A stretch of 14,045 nt of DNA from positions 1 through 14,045 of the forward strand of contig CAYXUT010000067.1 of the NCBI GenBank assembly GCA_964468005.1, given 5' to 3'. The position numbers were made by a program, and so were the translations under genes. The notes under the pieces were generated by a model that was not told the origin of the DNA, searched no databases, and worked only from the letters and a program-made list of their open reading frames with translations. This document shows positions 1 to 8,130 of this stretch, piece by piece. The stretch comes from TMED8 sp964468005 (GTDB taxonomy: Bacteria > Pseudomonadota > Alphaproteobacteria > Rhodospirillales > Casp-alpha2). Positions within the stretch are counted from its first letter, which is position 1; every line of letters starts with the position of its first letter.

Positions 1-698
1 AGTAATCAATTTTTGTACGTCGGGACGAGACCTTTAGGTCCTGTGAATTTCAGTGCTTTTTACCATAGGCATTGTTAGTTGTTTCGCCATACTAGCTAAA
101 TCGTTTTGGTGGTTAGGCGAAATTGTTGTAACGGTTTCTTCGGTTTACGCTGTCGCCGCGGCAAGGCTTGGCCAACAATGGTGTAATGTCAGTTATTCGC
201 TTTTGGTTACTACGCTTTGGGTCGATGCCTTGTGTTGGCGTTTGGCCTTGGACACATTAGGTCTTGTTCCCACGAGATGAGTAGATGAGTAATTGAGGCC
301 GTTTTCATATTGCCCATACCGTCACTACTTGGCCGAGCACCGCGACACTAGTGCCGAGCATACCAGTTTGGGGAGGGGGTTGAAATTGATATTGACCAGC
401 ACACTTTCATTTCGGTTTGTCCGCAAAATCGTAGGGGAATGGCTACACTAAGCGGTTCAATGACACTCTCAGGAAAACAATTCTAAATACCGAGTTTTTC
501 TAGCCCTTAAGCAGGGATAAATAGCAGAAACTTTACAGTATTATTGATCACACAAGAATTCACGATATCAGAGAGACAACTCTATTTTAGATGAATTGCC
601 GAATGATTTTCGCCGCTTTACTAGGTATAGTTAAAGTCGTTTTTCTAGACCGTAGGCCCCGTTAAGTTTGGTAACTCTGTTGGTTCAAAGAGGAAGCT
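1..698. other. Upstream region with no supported gene
   Basis: No convincing gene lies here. A 75-codon open frame (53-280, +) begins with GTG, has no Shine-Dalgarno sequence and encodes a hydrophobic, tryptophan-rich peptide that I do not recognise; I treat it as chance. The stretch contains a short palindrome GACCTTTAGGTC near 31-42 and a direct repeat GCCGAGCA at 332-339 and 353-360. A promoter for the downstream hyu genes should lie near the right end. TATAGT at 626-631 resembles a -10 element, but no good -35 sits 16-18 bases before it, so I do not call it. Confidence 0.6.
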
Positions 699-2720
699 AT
701 GAGTGAATTTGGCCGTCTTGAGTTAATTCGAGAATCACTAATTGCAGTAGTAAATGAGATGAGAGCAAATGTAATTCATAGCTCATACTCTTCCATAATT
801 TATGAGGGCCACGATTTTTCTTGTGCGCTTTTGACCGCGGATGGCCGACTGGTTGCGCAAGGCAATTCTGATAATCCGATCCACATTTTTGCAGTACCAT
901 ATTCTGCTAATGAGGTCTTAAAGAAGTTCAAAACTGATATCAATGACGGGGACATATTTCTGCACAATGATCCTTATACAGGCGGAACGCACCTCAATGA
1001 CATTTTGATGCTGTATCCAGTATTCCTAGAAGGTAAATTGGCCATGTTCACAGCGACACGATGCCATTGGGGCGATGTTGGCGGCATGACCGTCGGTTCA
1101 CTCTCTGGCAGGGTCAAAGAGATTTACCAAGAAGGAATGCGAATTGAGCCGACACGCATTTGTAAAAAAGGTATTATGAACGATGCTTTTATTGATTTAC
1201 TCATTAACAACATGCGAATTCAACACGAAAGGCGTGGAGATTTTAATACTATGCTTGGCACATCACGCAAAGCTGCCGAGCACATTGAAAGGCTCTTTAA
1301 CCGTTTCGGTGGCACATTTTTTTTGAAGTCTATTGAAGAATTAATAAGTCTATCTGAGAAAGTAACACGAGAGCGTTTAAGTAAAATCCCTGCCGGAACT
1401 TATTTCGCTGAGAATTATCTCGATAGTAATGGTCATAATCCCGAGCCGTTATTCGGAAGACTCAAGCTAACCATATATGGAGACGAGTTGATAGCAGACT
1501 TCAGTGGCAGTAGTACCCAAACTAATGGCCCCACGAATGTCGGTCCGGCTATGGCTCTAAATGCAGTGGCTAGTGTTGTTAAATCATTTCTTGATCCACA
1601 TACACCAGTAAACCATGGGGTATTCAATCCCATCAAAATTATTAATCCTCCGGGGAGTTTCCTTAATGCGACCATCCCAGCACCATGTGGCGGGATGGTT
1701 GAATGTCGAGCTATAATGATAGCGCTTATGGTTAGCGCACTGGGACAAGCATTACCCGACGAATTGGTAGGAGATTTAAAAGGCGGAGCAAATCATGTTT
1801 ACGTATCTGGACCCCAGATCACTTATGAACAGGGCAAGGCTGATATCTTTTTGCTTTATGAATATCCGGCGGGAGGTACAGGTGCCACCAGGAAAACAGA
1901 TGGTAATCACGCCGTACGGGCATATCCCGAGGGGGATTTCAATGCGGTGCAATCAATAGAGATTGCAGAAATGCAGTGTCCGGTTCGGATTGAACAATAT
2001 AGTTTGCGTGAGAGTTCTTGTGGAGATGGGGAGTTCCGTGGTGGATGTGGGATGCGACGTGATATACGCATTCTCTCAGATGTTGCCAGCCTATCTGTAT
2101 TGGCTGATCATGCAATTATACCGCCTTTTGGTGTTGCCGGGGGCTATAGCGGCGAGAGCAACCGGTTCGTCGTTATACGGGAAGGGAAAACTATTCAGCC
2201 ATCACCAATACCAGGCAAGGTGGGTAACTTCGAACTTCGGAAGGATGATATTGTACGAATTGAATCCTCAGGAGGAGGAGGTTATGGCGACCCATTATTA
2301 AGAAACCCTGATCGAGTGTTTGATGACCTATCGCTGGGTTATATTAGTAGTGAACGTGCGCTGCAGATTTACGGGCTCGTGCTACACGCCGACAATGAAA
2401 AAATAAACATTGAAGCCACAAACAAACAACGGGAAGATTTGCGGGCACTACGCTTAAATTTGCCAGTAAAATTTAAAAATGATGATGATTTTGATGGAAC
2501 GCGTCGCCGAATTGAATTGTCTAAAAGGATAGCTGACCGCCTTGGGGTGTCTGAAGGAGATCTTGTAGAATTATCAAAGTCTACTTCTGCGGCAGCATTG
2601 AGGGCTTGGGTTTATGTTGGTAATTCGGATGATGGCCTCTCGCTTGGACCAACTGGATTTTCTGCACTGGGCATAGATCCTGGTGACCGGGTAGAGATCC
2701 GCGCATTAAGCGCTACTTAG
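699..2720 (+). CDS. hyuB: Hydantoinase B / oxoprolinase-type subunit (HyuB) with C-terminal extension
   Basis: HyuB-family subunit of ATP-dependent amidohydrolases and carboxylases (N-methylhydantoinase, 5-oxoprolinase, acetone and acetophenone carboxylases); it works with HyuA in the cytoplasm. The 673-residue product shows the family signatures: HNDPYTGGTHLND at 89-101, RCHWGDVGGM at 121-130 (His/Asp positions typical of the metal site), EIYQEGMRI at 142-150, and a glycine-rich GGGGYGDP at about 525-532 close to the usual family C-terminus. The start ATG is preceded by AGAGGAAG at good spacing. Most family members end not far beyond the GGGGYGDP region; this one continues, and residues 600-673 form an extra segment with two similar turns (LGVSEGDLVEL at 615-625 and LGIDPGDRVEIR at 657-668). 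hyuA follows after 2 bases, so the two are surely co-transcribed. Codon use is AT-rich compared with the trp and cop genes. The substrate cannot be read from sequence. Confidence 0.93.
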   Translation: MSEFGRLELIRESLIAVVNEMRANVIHSSYSSIIYEGHDFSCALLTADGRLVAQGNSDNPIHIFAVPYSANEVLKKFKTDINDGDIFLHNDPYTGGTHLNDILMLYPVFLEGKLAMFTATRCHWGDVGGMTVGSLSGRVKEIYQEGMRIEPTRICKKGIMNDAFIDLLINNMRIQHERRGDFNTMLGTSRKAAEHIERLFNRFGGTFFLKSIEELISLSEKVTRERLSKIPAGTYFAENYLDSNGHNPEPLFGRLKLTIYGDELIADFSGSSTQTNGPTNVGPAMALNAVASVVKSFLDPHTPVNHGVFNPIKIINPPGSFLNATIPAPCGGMVECRAIMIALMVSALGQALPDELVGDLKGGANHVYVSGPQITYEQGKADIFLLYEYPAGGTGATRKTDGNHAVRAYPEGDFNAVQSIEIAEMQCPVRIEQYSLRESSCGDGEFRGGCGMRRDIRILSDVASLSVLADHAIIPPFGVAGGYSGESNRFVVIREGKTIQPSPIPGKVGNFELRKDDIVRIESSGGGGYGDPLLRNPDRVFDDLSLGYISSERALQIYGLVLHADNEKINIEATNKQREDLRALRLNLPVKFKNDDDFDGTRRRIELSKRIADRLGVSEGDLVELSKSTSAAALRAWVYVGNSDDGLSLGPTGFSALGIDPGDRVEIRALSAT

Positions 2721-2722
2721 GT

Positions 2723-4756
2723 ATGACTGGTAACCGATATTTGATAGGAGTAGACGTCGGCGGTACATTTACCGACCTTTTAGCTTACGATGAAATAAAA
2801 AGAAAATTATTGGCGGCCAAAGTACCTTCCATTCCTGGAGAGCAATGGCGCGGCGTATTGGATGCCCTTAAAGAGCTTAACATTAATTTTGAAGAGATCC
2901 GCGCTTTCGTGCACGGAACCACGATTGCTACAAACGCTCTACTAGAACGCAGAGGAGCTAAAACAGCAACGTTATCAACAAAAGGATTTAAGGATGTTTT
3001 GGAGTTAGGTAAAGGGCGTCGTCTCACTGGAGGAATTTTTGAAACTGCATGGCGGCGACCAAAACCTATTGTACCCCGAAACCGACGCCATGAATTACTA
3101 GAACGCACAAATTCTAGTGGTGATATTCTAATAAAGATCAAAGAAAAGGATTGTTTGGATCTTATCTCAATTCTTAAAGAGCAAGGTGCAGAAGCTATCG
3201 CGGTATCTTTTATTAATAGTTATGCAAACCCAGAAAATGAGCGGCTAGTTGCAAGTATATTGAGGAAATATCTTCACGGTATATTTGTAACGGAATCATC
3301 TGCCCTTATACCTGAAAGAGGTGAATTTGAACGAAGTTCAACAGCTGTCCTGAATGCCTATCTTTCACCAGTTATGACTGAATATTTAGATATGTTAGAT
3401 CAAGAACTGATAGATCAAGGTGTTTCCGCGCCAGTCAATATTATGGGATCAAATGGCGGCGCAATGACATTGCAGGTTGCTGCGCGACGCTGTGCATCTA
3501 CTTTTTTGTCTGGTCCAGTAGGTGGTGTTGTTGGTTCTATAGACATCGCCAAATCATCAGAACTACACGATATAATTACTTTCGATATGGGGGGTACAAG
3601 TACAGATGTTGCCCTGGTACATCAACTTATCCCGAGGATGTCTCACGACAACCAAATAGACGCGTTTCCTCTACGCATGCCCCAATTAGATATTCATACC
3701 ATTGGTGCCGGTGGGGGATCCATTATCTGGATTGGACCGGATGGAACAGTTCAAGTTGGTCCTCAAAGTGCGGGCGCAGTACCTGGGCCCGCATGTTATG
3801 GACGTGGTGGTTTGGAACCAACAATTTCCGACGCAAACCTCCTTCTAGGACGTTTGGCATCTGATCGACCTCTCGCGGGTGGTCTTTTGCTTGATATTGA
3901 GAAAGCCAAAGAAGCTTTCCATCTAATTGCCAGTGCAATGGGCGCTGACGACTTTGTTGCCGCTGCCGATGGAGTATTAAGTATAGCGGTAACCAAGATG
4001 GCTGGTGCAGTAAGAGAGGTGTCGGTTCATCGCGGTTTCGATCCCAGAGATTTCTCACTAATTAGTTTTGGTGGAGCAGGACCCATGCACGGGTTTTTTG
4101 TGGCAGAAGAACTCGGTATTTCCCAGGTTATAATACCCCTTCTTCCTGGTCACTTGTCTGCACTTGGTCAGATGATGGCAAATTTGAGACGTGATCTTGT
4201 TAAAGCATGGGGTGGGGCTCTTTCAAAGTTGTCGGTCACCTCGTTGATGGAAGAAGCAACTAACTTGAAACAAAAAGGCGAAACGTTGATAAATTCCGAT
4301 GGTGTAGGCAATGAGCGACAGTCGCATGAATTCACTTTAGACATGCGGTATTGTGGTCAATCATTTACATTACCGATACGATGGGAACCTGAAAAACCAG
4401 ACTTTGATAGACTGAGGAAGGCCTTTGATTCCCAACATCAGAAAACATTTGGTTATGTCGATCCTTCTAATGATGTGGAAATTGTTAATATTCGTCTTGT
4501 TTCAACAGGTAAAGTGGATAAGCCAAAATTAGAATTTACATCAGACGATAGTACAAAGATTAAAAAATCAAAGCGAAAAGTATGGTTTGGAATGTGGAAA
4601 GAAACTGAAATTTTTAATCGAGAATCTCTACCAACTGGTTATCGTTTTTCTGGTCCTGCAATAGTCGAAGAATCTGGCGGGACTTCCATAATTCCTCAGA
4701 ATTGGTCAGTTATAGTGCACTCTAATGGTTCTTTATTGTGCAATTATAAGAATTGA
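2723..4756 (+). CDS. hyuA: Hydantoinase A / oxoprolinase-type ATP-binding subunit (HyuA)
   Basis: HyuA-family subunit with the sugar-kinase/Hsp70/actin (ASKHA) fold; it is expected to bind ATP and activate the amide or ketone substrate together with HyuB. The 677 residues match the normal family length of about 680-700. Visible motifs in order: DVGGTFTD at 11-18 (phosphate-1 loop), HGTTIATNALLERRG at 64-78, SGPVGG at 263-268, FDMGGTSTD at 287-295 (phosphate-2 loop), IGAGGGS at 327-333, PGPACYGRGG near 353-362, SFGGAGPMHG at 448-457, and a C-terminal GP-A-I-V-E segment typical of these proteins. The ATG lies 2 bases after the hyuB stop and has only a weak AGG in front, which suggests translational coupling to hyuB. 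The order B-then-A is the reverse of the commoner hyuA-hyuB order. No racemase, permease or regulator gene accompanies the pair in this window, so hydantoin, oxoproline or a ketone all remain possible substrates. Confidence 0.94.
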   Translation: MTGNRYLIGVDVGGTFTDLLAYDEIKRKLLAAKVPSIPGEQWRGVLDALKELNINFEEIRAFVHGTTIATNALLERRGAKTATLSTKGFKDVLELGKGRRLTGGIFETAWRRPKPIVPRNRRHELLERTNSSGDILIKIKEKDCLDLISILKEQGAEAIAVSFINSYANPENERLVASILRKYLHGIFVTESSALIPERGEFERSSTAVLNAYLSPVMTEYLDMLDQELIDQGVSAPVNIMGSNGGAMTLQVAARRCASTFLSGPVGGVVGSIDIAKSSELHDIITFDMGGTSTDVALVHQLIPRMSHDNQIDAFPLRMPQLDIHTIGAGGGSIIWIGPDGTVQVGPQSAGAVPGPACYGRGGLEPTISDANLLLGRLASDRPLAGGLLLDIEKAKEAFHLIASAMGADDFVAAADGVLSIAVTKMAGAVREVSVHRGFDPRDFSLISFGGAGPMHGFFVAEELGISQVIIPLLPGHLSALGQMMANLRRDLVKAWGGALSKLSVTSLMEEATNLKQKGETLINSDGVGNERQSHEFTLDMRYCGQSFTLPIRWEPEKPDFDRLRKAFDSQHQKTFGYVDPSNDVEIVNIRLVSTGKVDKPKLEFTSDDSTKIKKSKRKVWFGMWKETEIFNRESLPTGYRFSGPAIVEESGGTSIIPQNWSVIVHSNGSLLCNYKN

Positions 4757-5703
4757 ATTGTGTTCAAAAATATTTTTAAATATGTCTATGTACCTAAGAA
4801 TGTAATAAGATGTAAGGATAGTGTAGGATATTTCAAATAAAACTATCATTTTATATTGGAGATAAATATTTGAATAGAAACTAAGTTTTGTATGAAAATT
4901 ACAGAAAAATACAAACCTTCTTAAACTCTGGCATCACCTCAATCCTTGTAATTAATTTGTTTACTATAAAAACCGCCTTGATGTAGAACCCAGTACAAAT
5001 TTATTAAACGCTGCGTTAATAGCCCTACCTCATCTTCACGGATAATCGTACCATCAATAGATCTTACGGATATTATTTTTATTATGGTCCAACAATACAG
5101 CGCGTTTTGATTCACGATCATAGGCTTCAAATAATGACCTAGTAAAATCTAGTCTTTCGTAATTCTTGATTGTCGGATCAACTGCCTGTGACAAAATTCG
5201 AATTGTGCTTGCTGCCACAGAACCATATCTATTGCGACTCTCTTGACTTATCCATGATACCGATAACAGGACATGGATTTCCGAACCGCACCGCGCCCAC
5301 TTCGAAAGTGAACAATGGCTTCGGCGTTTGGCAAACAAAAGAGCGCTGATTCACTAGCCTGCGTTGGGCGCAAATGATGACAAGGATTTAAACTGCGATA
5401 TCTTAGGCTAGCTCTAAAGACAACAAGGAGAAAACAACGTTGTAGTCCGCCATGAAAGCTCACCTGGAGAGCATTGCTTGCTGGCCGTATCCCCGGTCTC
5501 ATCGGCACTGATAAGAAGGAAATGCCCCGCCTAAGTCGTAATCAGCAGGTTTGATTTATGGCAGAACACGCACACGCAATACGGCTTGGAGCGAACAATA
5601 TCCACATCGGAAGTATCAGCAACCGAAGCTGACGGCAATACTGGTGAGGAGGCCAAGTGACAAACGGGAATCCACGGCCTATTAGCCGAGGGAATAGGGG
5701 TGT
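4757..5703. other. Gene-poor spacer between hyuA and lexA
   Basis: This is a stretch of about 950 bases between the converging ends of hyuA and lexA. The left part (4757-5100) is strongly AT-rich; the right part is more balanced, so a compositional boundary seems to lie at about 5200-5450. The hyuA stop sits inside a small TTGAA/TTCAA hairpin (4753-4767) followed by AAAAATATTTTT. This is too weak to call a terminator. GATAGT (4817-4822) and ACTATC (4842-4847) could pair across a 19-base loop, also unconvincing. No tRNA, integrase or transposase motif was seen. A possible frameshifted coding remnant on the minus strand is listed separately. Confidence 0.55.
4939..5338 (-). pseudogene. Possible frameshifted coding remnant, unrecognised
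   Basis: On the minus strand one open frame runs from 5338 down to a stop at 5054, and a second frame is open from 5130 down to 4939. A single-base change within the five-T run at 5076-5080 (AAAAA on the coding strand) would join them into one reading frame of roughly 130 codons. The joined product would be charged and helix-like around the junction (for example SLFEAYDRESKRAVLLDHNK, then SIDGTIIREDEVGLLTQRL), more protein-like than most chance frames. I do not recognise the family, there is no good ribosome binding site, and the 5' part has low-complexity, Arg/Ser-rich composition. It may be a decayed gene fragment or simply chance. Confidence 0.22.
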
Positions 5704-6435
5704 TTAGTAGGTTCGCATCAACCCGACCAACCGGCCTTGGATCTGCACTTGGTCCGGGCCGAATATGCGTGTCTCGTAGGCCTTGTTGGCGGGCTCAAGG
5801 GCAATCGAATCGCCTTTTCGGCGAAGCCGCTTGAGCGTCACTTCGCTACCTTCGACAAACGCCACAACAATGGAGCCATTGTCTGCGTTTTCTGCGCGTT
5901 GGATGATTACCGTATCGCCGTCTTGGATACCGGCATCAACCATCGAATCGCCATCCACCTCAAGCGCATAGTGCTCAGCGGTGGATGCAAGCATGGCGGC
6001 AGGCACATCTACGCTACTGGATGGGTCGCGCAGTGCCTCGATCGGCGTACCGGCAGCAATCCGGCCATAAAGCGGCAGCTGCAAGGTCTCCGTCCTACTT
6101 GCTTTTGCCGCGGCTGGTGTACCCAGCAAGCCAACCCTTTCATTGAAAACACCGCTAATAACGTTTGGCGCGAACTGGCTCTTGCGACGAAGCGGCACTG
6201 CGGGCACGCCACCATCCATGTTTTCCGGTAGTTTTAGCACTTCCAACGCACGTGCCCGATGCGGTAGGCGCCGGATAAAGCCGCGCTCGACCAACCCAGT
6301 TATCAAGCGGTGAATACCGGATTTCGATTTCAAATCAAGCGCTACTTTCATTTCGTCATAGGAGGGGGAGATGCCAGTTTCTCGAAGAGTTTTATCGATA
6401 TAAGAGAGGAGTCGATGCTGTTTTCGGGTCAACAT
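5704..6435 (-). CDS. lexA: LexA repressor, SOS regulator (self-cleaving)
   Basis: Transcriptional repressor of the SOS response; RecA-ssDNA filaments stimulate it to cleave itself, releasing DNA-repair promoters. The 243-residue product has an N-terminal winged helix-turn-helix (about 1-65, with SKSGIHRLITGLVERGFIRR at 37-56 containing the recognition helix), a long linker, and a C-terminal S24-type peptidase domain. The cleavage site is Ala128-Gly129 in GRIAAGTP; the catalytic pair is Ser164 (GDSM) and Lys202 (TLKRL). It is longer than the 202-residue E. coli protein because of the linker, which is normal for alphaproteobacterial LexA. The ATG fits the family N-terminus (MLTRKQHRLL); only a weak GGAT-like ribosome binding site lies in front. 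It follows moeA in the usual alphaproteobacterial order, but after a 454-base gap and with its own promoter. Autorepression is strongly implied by the operator at 6467-6491. Confidence 0.97.
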   Translation of the reverse strand: MLTRKQHRLLSYIDKTLRETGISPSYDEMKVALDLKSKSGIHRLITGLVERGFIRRLPHRARALEVLKLPENMDGGVPAVPLRRKSQFAPNVISGVFNERVGLLGTPAAAKASRTETLQLPLYGRIAAGTPIEALRDPSSSVDVPAAMLASTAEHYALEVDGDSMVDAGIQDGDTVIIQRAENADNGSIVVAFVEGSEVTLKRLRRKGDSIALEPANKAYETRIFGPDQVQIQGRLVGLMRTY

Positions 6436-6476
6436 GATGTGGATCCAGCGTCAATGAGCGACATATGTTCACTTAT

Positions 6477-6491
6477 GTTCTAATTTAGTTC
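6477..6491 (-). promoter_or_regulatory. LexA operator (SOS box, direct repeat GTTC-N7-GTTC)
   Basis: The plus strand reads GTTCTAATTTAGTTC, an exact GTTC-N7-GTTC direct repeat; read along lexA it is GAACTAAATTAGAAC. This is the established alphaproteobacterial LexA binding pattern. It lies about 42 bases upstream of the lexA start and overlaps the -10 element and part of the spacer of the lexA promoter, so bound LexA would block RNA polymerase. A third GTTC at 6467-6470 is spaced 6 bases from the first half-site. Confidence 0.9.
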
Positions 6492-6505
6492 TCCACAGAA
6501 GTCAA
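6477..6505 (-). promoter_or_regulatory. lexA promoter
   Basis: On the minus strand TTGACT (plus coordinates 6500-6505) serves as -35, followed by a 17-base spacer and TAGAAC (6477-6482) as -10. The -35 matches the sigma-70 consensus at 5 of 6 positions and the -10 at 4 of 6. The predicted transcription start is near 6470, giving a leader of roughly 35 bases before the lexA ATG. The promoter is embedded in the SOS operator. Confidence 0.72.
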
Positions 6506-6889
6506 CAACTCTCCATAAAAACTCTTATTGAGAGAAAATAAAAAAAAGTTCTATATAAAAGTTTTTTTTCATTGTAGCCGATTCGTAAACTCGGACAGGT
6601 GCTTTTTTTGCTAACAACACGTAGGGTCTAGCGGTCGTTAGTTGGATAGCCTGCGGCCAAAAGACTTTCGCCGTGTTGCCACCCTATAGGACAAGAACGC
6701 CGAAAACTTTCTTGCCGCTCTTTGCCCCGCTGCCCAAATATCTATTTGAGTTAAATGAGCCTGAGCCCTAGCACACTTCCTCAATCGTCAATTCCTGGAT
6801 ATCCAATCGCTCCCAAACAACCTGGGGCGATTTCATGTGACTGTTGGTCATACCTTTCCCCCGAAATAAACCTAATAGGGATCAAGTAG

Positions 6890-8122
6890 TCAAAGCCCCC
6901 AACCTTGATCGAGCCGCAGGATATCGACCGTATCACCAGTCTTCGCGGCCAACGCTTTCGGCGGTCGGACCACGAGGCAATCAGCTTCCGCAAAGCGCGC
7001 CATCATGGCGCTATCTTGGCGTCCGAAAGGCGTAGCTACCAGTGTGCCCTCGTTGCCTGAAGCCAGTGACGCGCGCATGTAATCCTGTCGCGTACCATTC
7101 TCCGGTAAGTCACGGCCAAGCCTGGCCGTCGTCGTGTCAGGAAGGGCTTCGTGATCTAGTCCCAGCATGGCCGAGACCGCAGCGCGCAGGAAAATCACCG
7201 AGGTCACGCCTGCCGACACTGGGTTTCCCGGTAACCCTAATACCGCGACATCGCCCAGACGGCCAAAAATCAAAGGTTTTCCAGGCCGCATCGCGATTTT
7301 GTAAAAATTAAGATCCAATTCATCCTCGGCCAAGACTTGGCGTACCAAATCGAAGTCACCAACGGATGCGCCGCCAATGGTCACCAAGGCGTCCGCGTTC
7401 TCAGCACCAGCCAACGTCTGACGAAACGATTCCGGCGTATCGCGGGCAATGCCGAGATCAATCGGCTCGCCGCCCAATACCCGCACATATGCGCTAAGCG
7501 CCACGGAGTTTGAAGAAATGATCTGATCGGGGCGTTTCGGCTCGCCCGGCATCACCAATTCATCACCAGTAGCCAAAATAGCAATCTTCGGGCGGCGTCT
7601 TACCATCAACCATGGAACGTTCATTGAGGCGGCCAGCCCGAGGTCCCGGGCGGTAAGGCGTTTTCCCACTTTCAGCAACACATCGCCTTCCCAAAAATCC
7701 AGACCAGCCGGGCGAATATTAGCACCGACGGTAGCACGTTCTCTGATGGTTATTTGATCACCTTCAGTATTCGTGACTTCTTGGATGATCACCGTATCGG
7801 TGCCTTCTGGAAGTGGCGCGCCGGTGAAGATCCTGGAACATTGTCTAGTCTCCACTCGCTCGTCGAAACCTTGGCCGGCCTGAGACATTCCGACTTGCGT
7901 CAACGTAACGGGCACGTTCTCAACATCCGCCGCGCGGACGGCATACCCATCCATCGACGAAACGACCACCGGCGGCTGCGTCAGGCGCGCCGCAACATCG
8001 CCAGCCAGCACCCGCCCCAGACCTTGCGTTAGCGGCACCTGTTCAGCCGACAGAACTTCGAAAGCACTTTTAACCCGTGCCAGAGCATCATCAACGGTAA
8101 GCATCTGTGGAACTTGGTTCAT
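6890..8122 (-). CDS. moeA: Molybdopterin molybdenumtransferase MoeA
   Basis: Catalyses the last step of molybdenum cofactor synthesis, inserting molybdate into adenylylated molybdopterin in the cytoplasm. The 410-residue length is standard. Motifs visible: SSMDGYAV at 55-62 (Asp58 corresponds to the functional Asp59 of E. coli), ATGDELV at 184-190, TIGGASVGDFD at 248-258, MRPGKPLIFG at 278-287 (substrate loop with conserved lysine) and GLPGNPVSAG at 296-305. The start is an ATG 8 bases after the moaC stop, with only a weak AAG-type ribosome binding site, so translation probably depends partly on ribosomes finishing moaC. It is the last gene of the trpG-trpD-trpC-moaC-moeA unit. No clear intrinsic terminator follows. 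Confidence 0.97.
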   Translation of the reverse strand: MNQVPQMLTVDDALARVKSAFEVLSAEQVPLTQGLGRVLAGDVAARLTQPPVVVSSMDGYAVRAADVENVPVTLTQVGMSQAGQGFDERVETRQCSRIFTGAPLPEGTDTVIIQEVTNTEGDQITIRERATVGANIRPAGLDFWEGDVLLKVGKRLTARDLGLAASMNVPWLMVRRRPKIAILATGDELVMPGEPKRPDQIISSNSVALSAYVRVLGGEPIDLGIARDTPESFRQTLAGAENADALVTIGGASVGDFDLVRQVLAEDELDLNFYKIAMRPGKPLIFGRLGDVAVLGLPGNPVSAGVTSVIFLRAAVSAMLGLDHEALPDTTTARLGRDLPENGTRQDYMRASLASGNEGTLVATPFGRQDSAMMARFAEADCLVVRPPKALAAKTGDTVDILRLDQGWGL

Positions 8123-8130
8123 CGTGATAT

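Larger units (their letters stand above)
6436..6889. other. Spacer between moeA and lexA
   Basis: This region has the lexA promoter and operator at its left end (6467-6505) and otherwise no gene I can support. An A8 run (6540-6547) and a T8 run (6562-6569) face each other across 14 bases and could pair as an AT-only hairpin; a CCGA/TCGG stem lies nearby at about 6580-6596. In the moeA direction the first ends in a U-tract and might help termination, but it lacks a GC-rich stem. A small minus-strand frame at 6781-6993 overlaps the moeA 3' end and looks like a chance frame. Confidence 0.5.

Noticed and set aside
53..280. 75-codon hydrophobic open frame on the plus strand
   Set aside because: GTG start without ribosome binding site, no recognisable family, and odd composition; not strong enough to call a gene.
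4753..4777. Intrinsic terminator of hyuA
   Set aside because: Five-pair stem and a palindromic AT stretch without a clear U-tract after a stable hairpin.
5248..5508. Minus-strand open frame of 86 codons downstream of lexA
   Set aside because: Low-complexity, Arg/Ser/Cys-rich translation without start signals or known motifs; likely chance.
6548..6569. GTTC at 6548-6551 as a further LexA half-site
   Set aside because: No partner GTTC at 7 bases; the next similar word is GTTT at the wrong spacing.
6540..6569. A8/T8 inverted repeat as an intrinsic terminator after moeA
   Set aside because: AT-only stem with no GC-rich part, and more than 300 bases past the moeA stop; only a remote possibility.
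6628..6700. tRNA-like stretch (TAGTTGGATAG resembling a D-arm)
   Set aside because: No acceptor stem, anticodon arm or TTCGA T-arm could be assembled.
6781..6993. Minus-strand 70-codon frame overlapping the moeA end
   Set aside because: More than 100 bases overlap moeA in another frame, and its composition is not protein-like.
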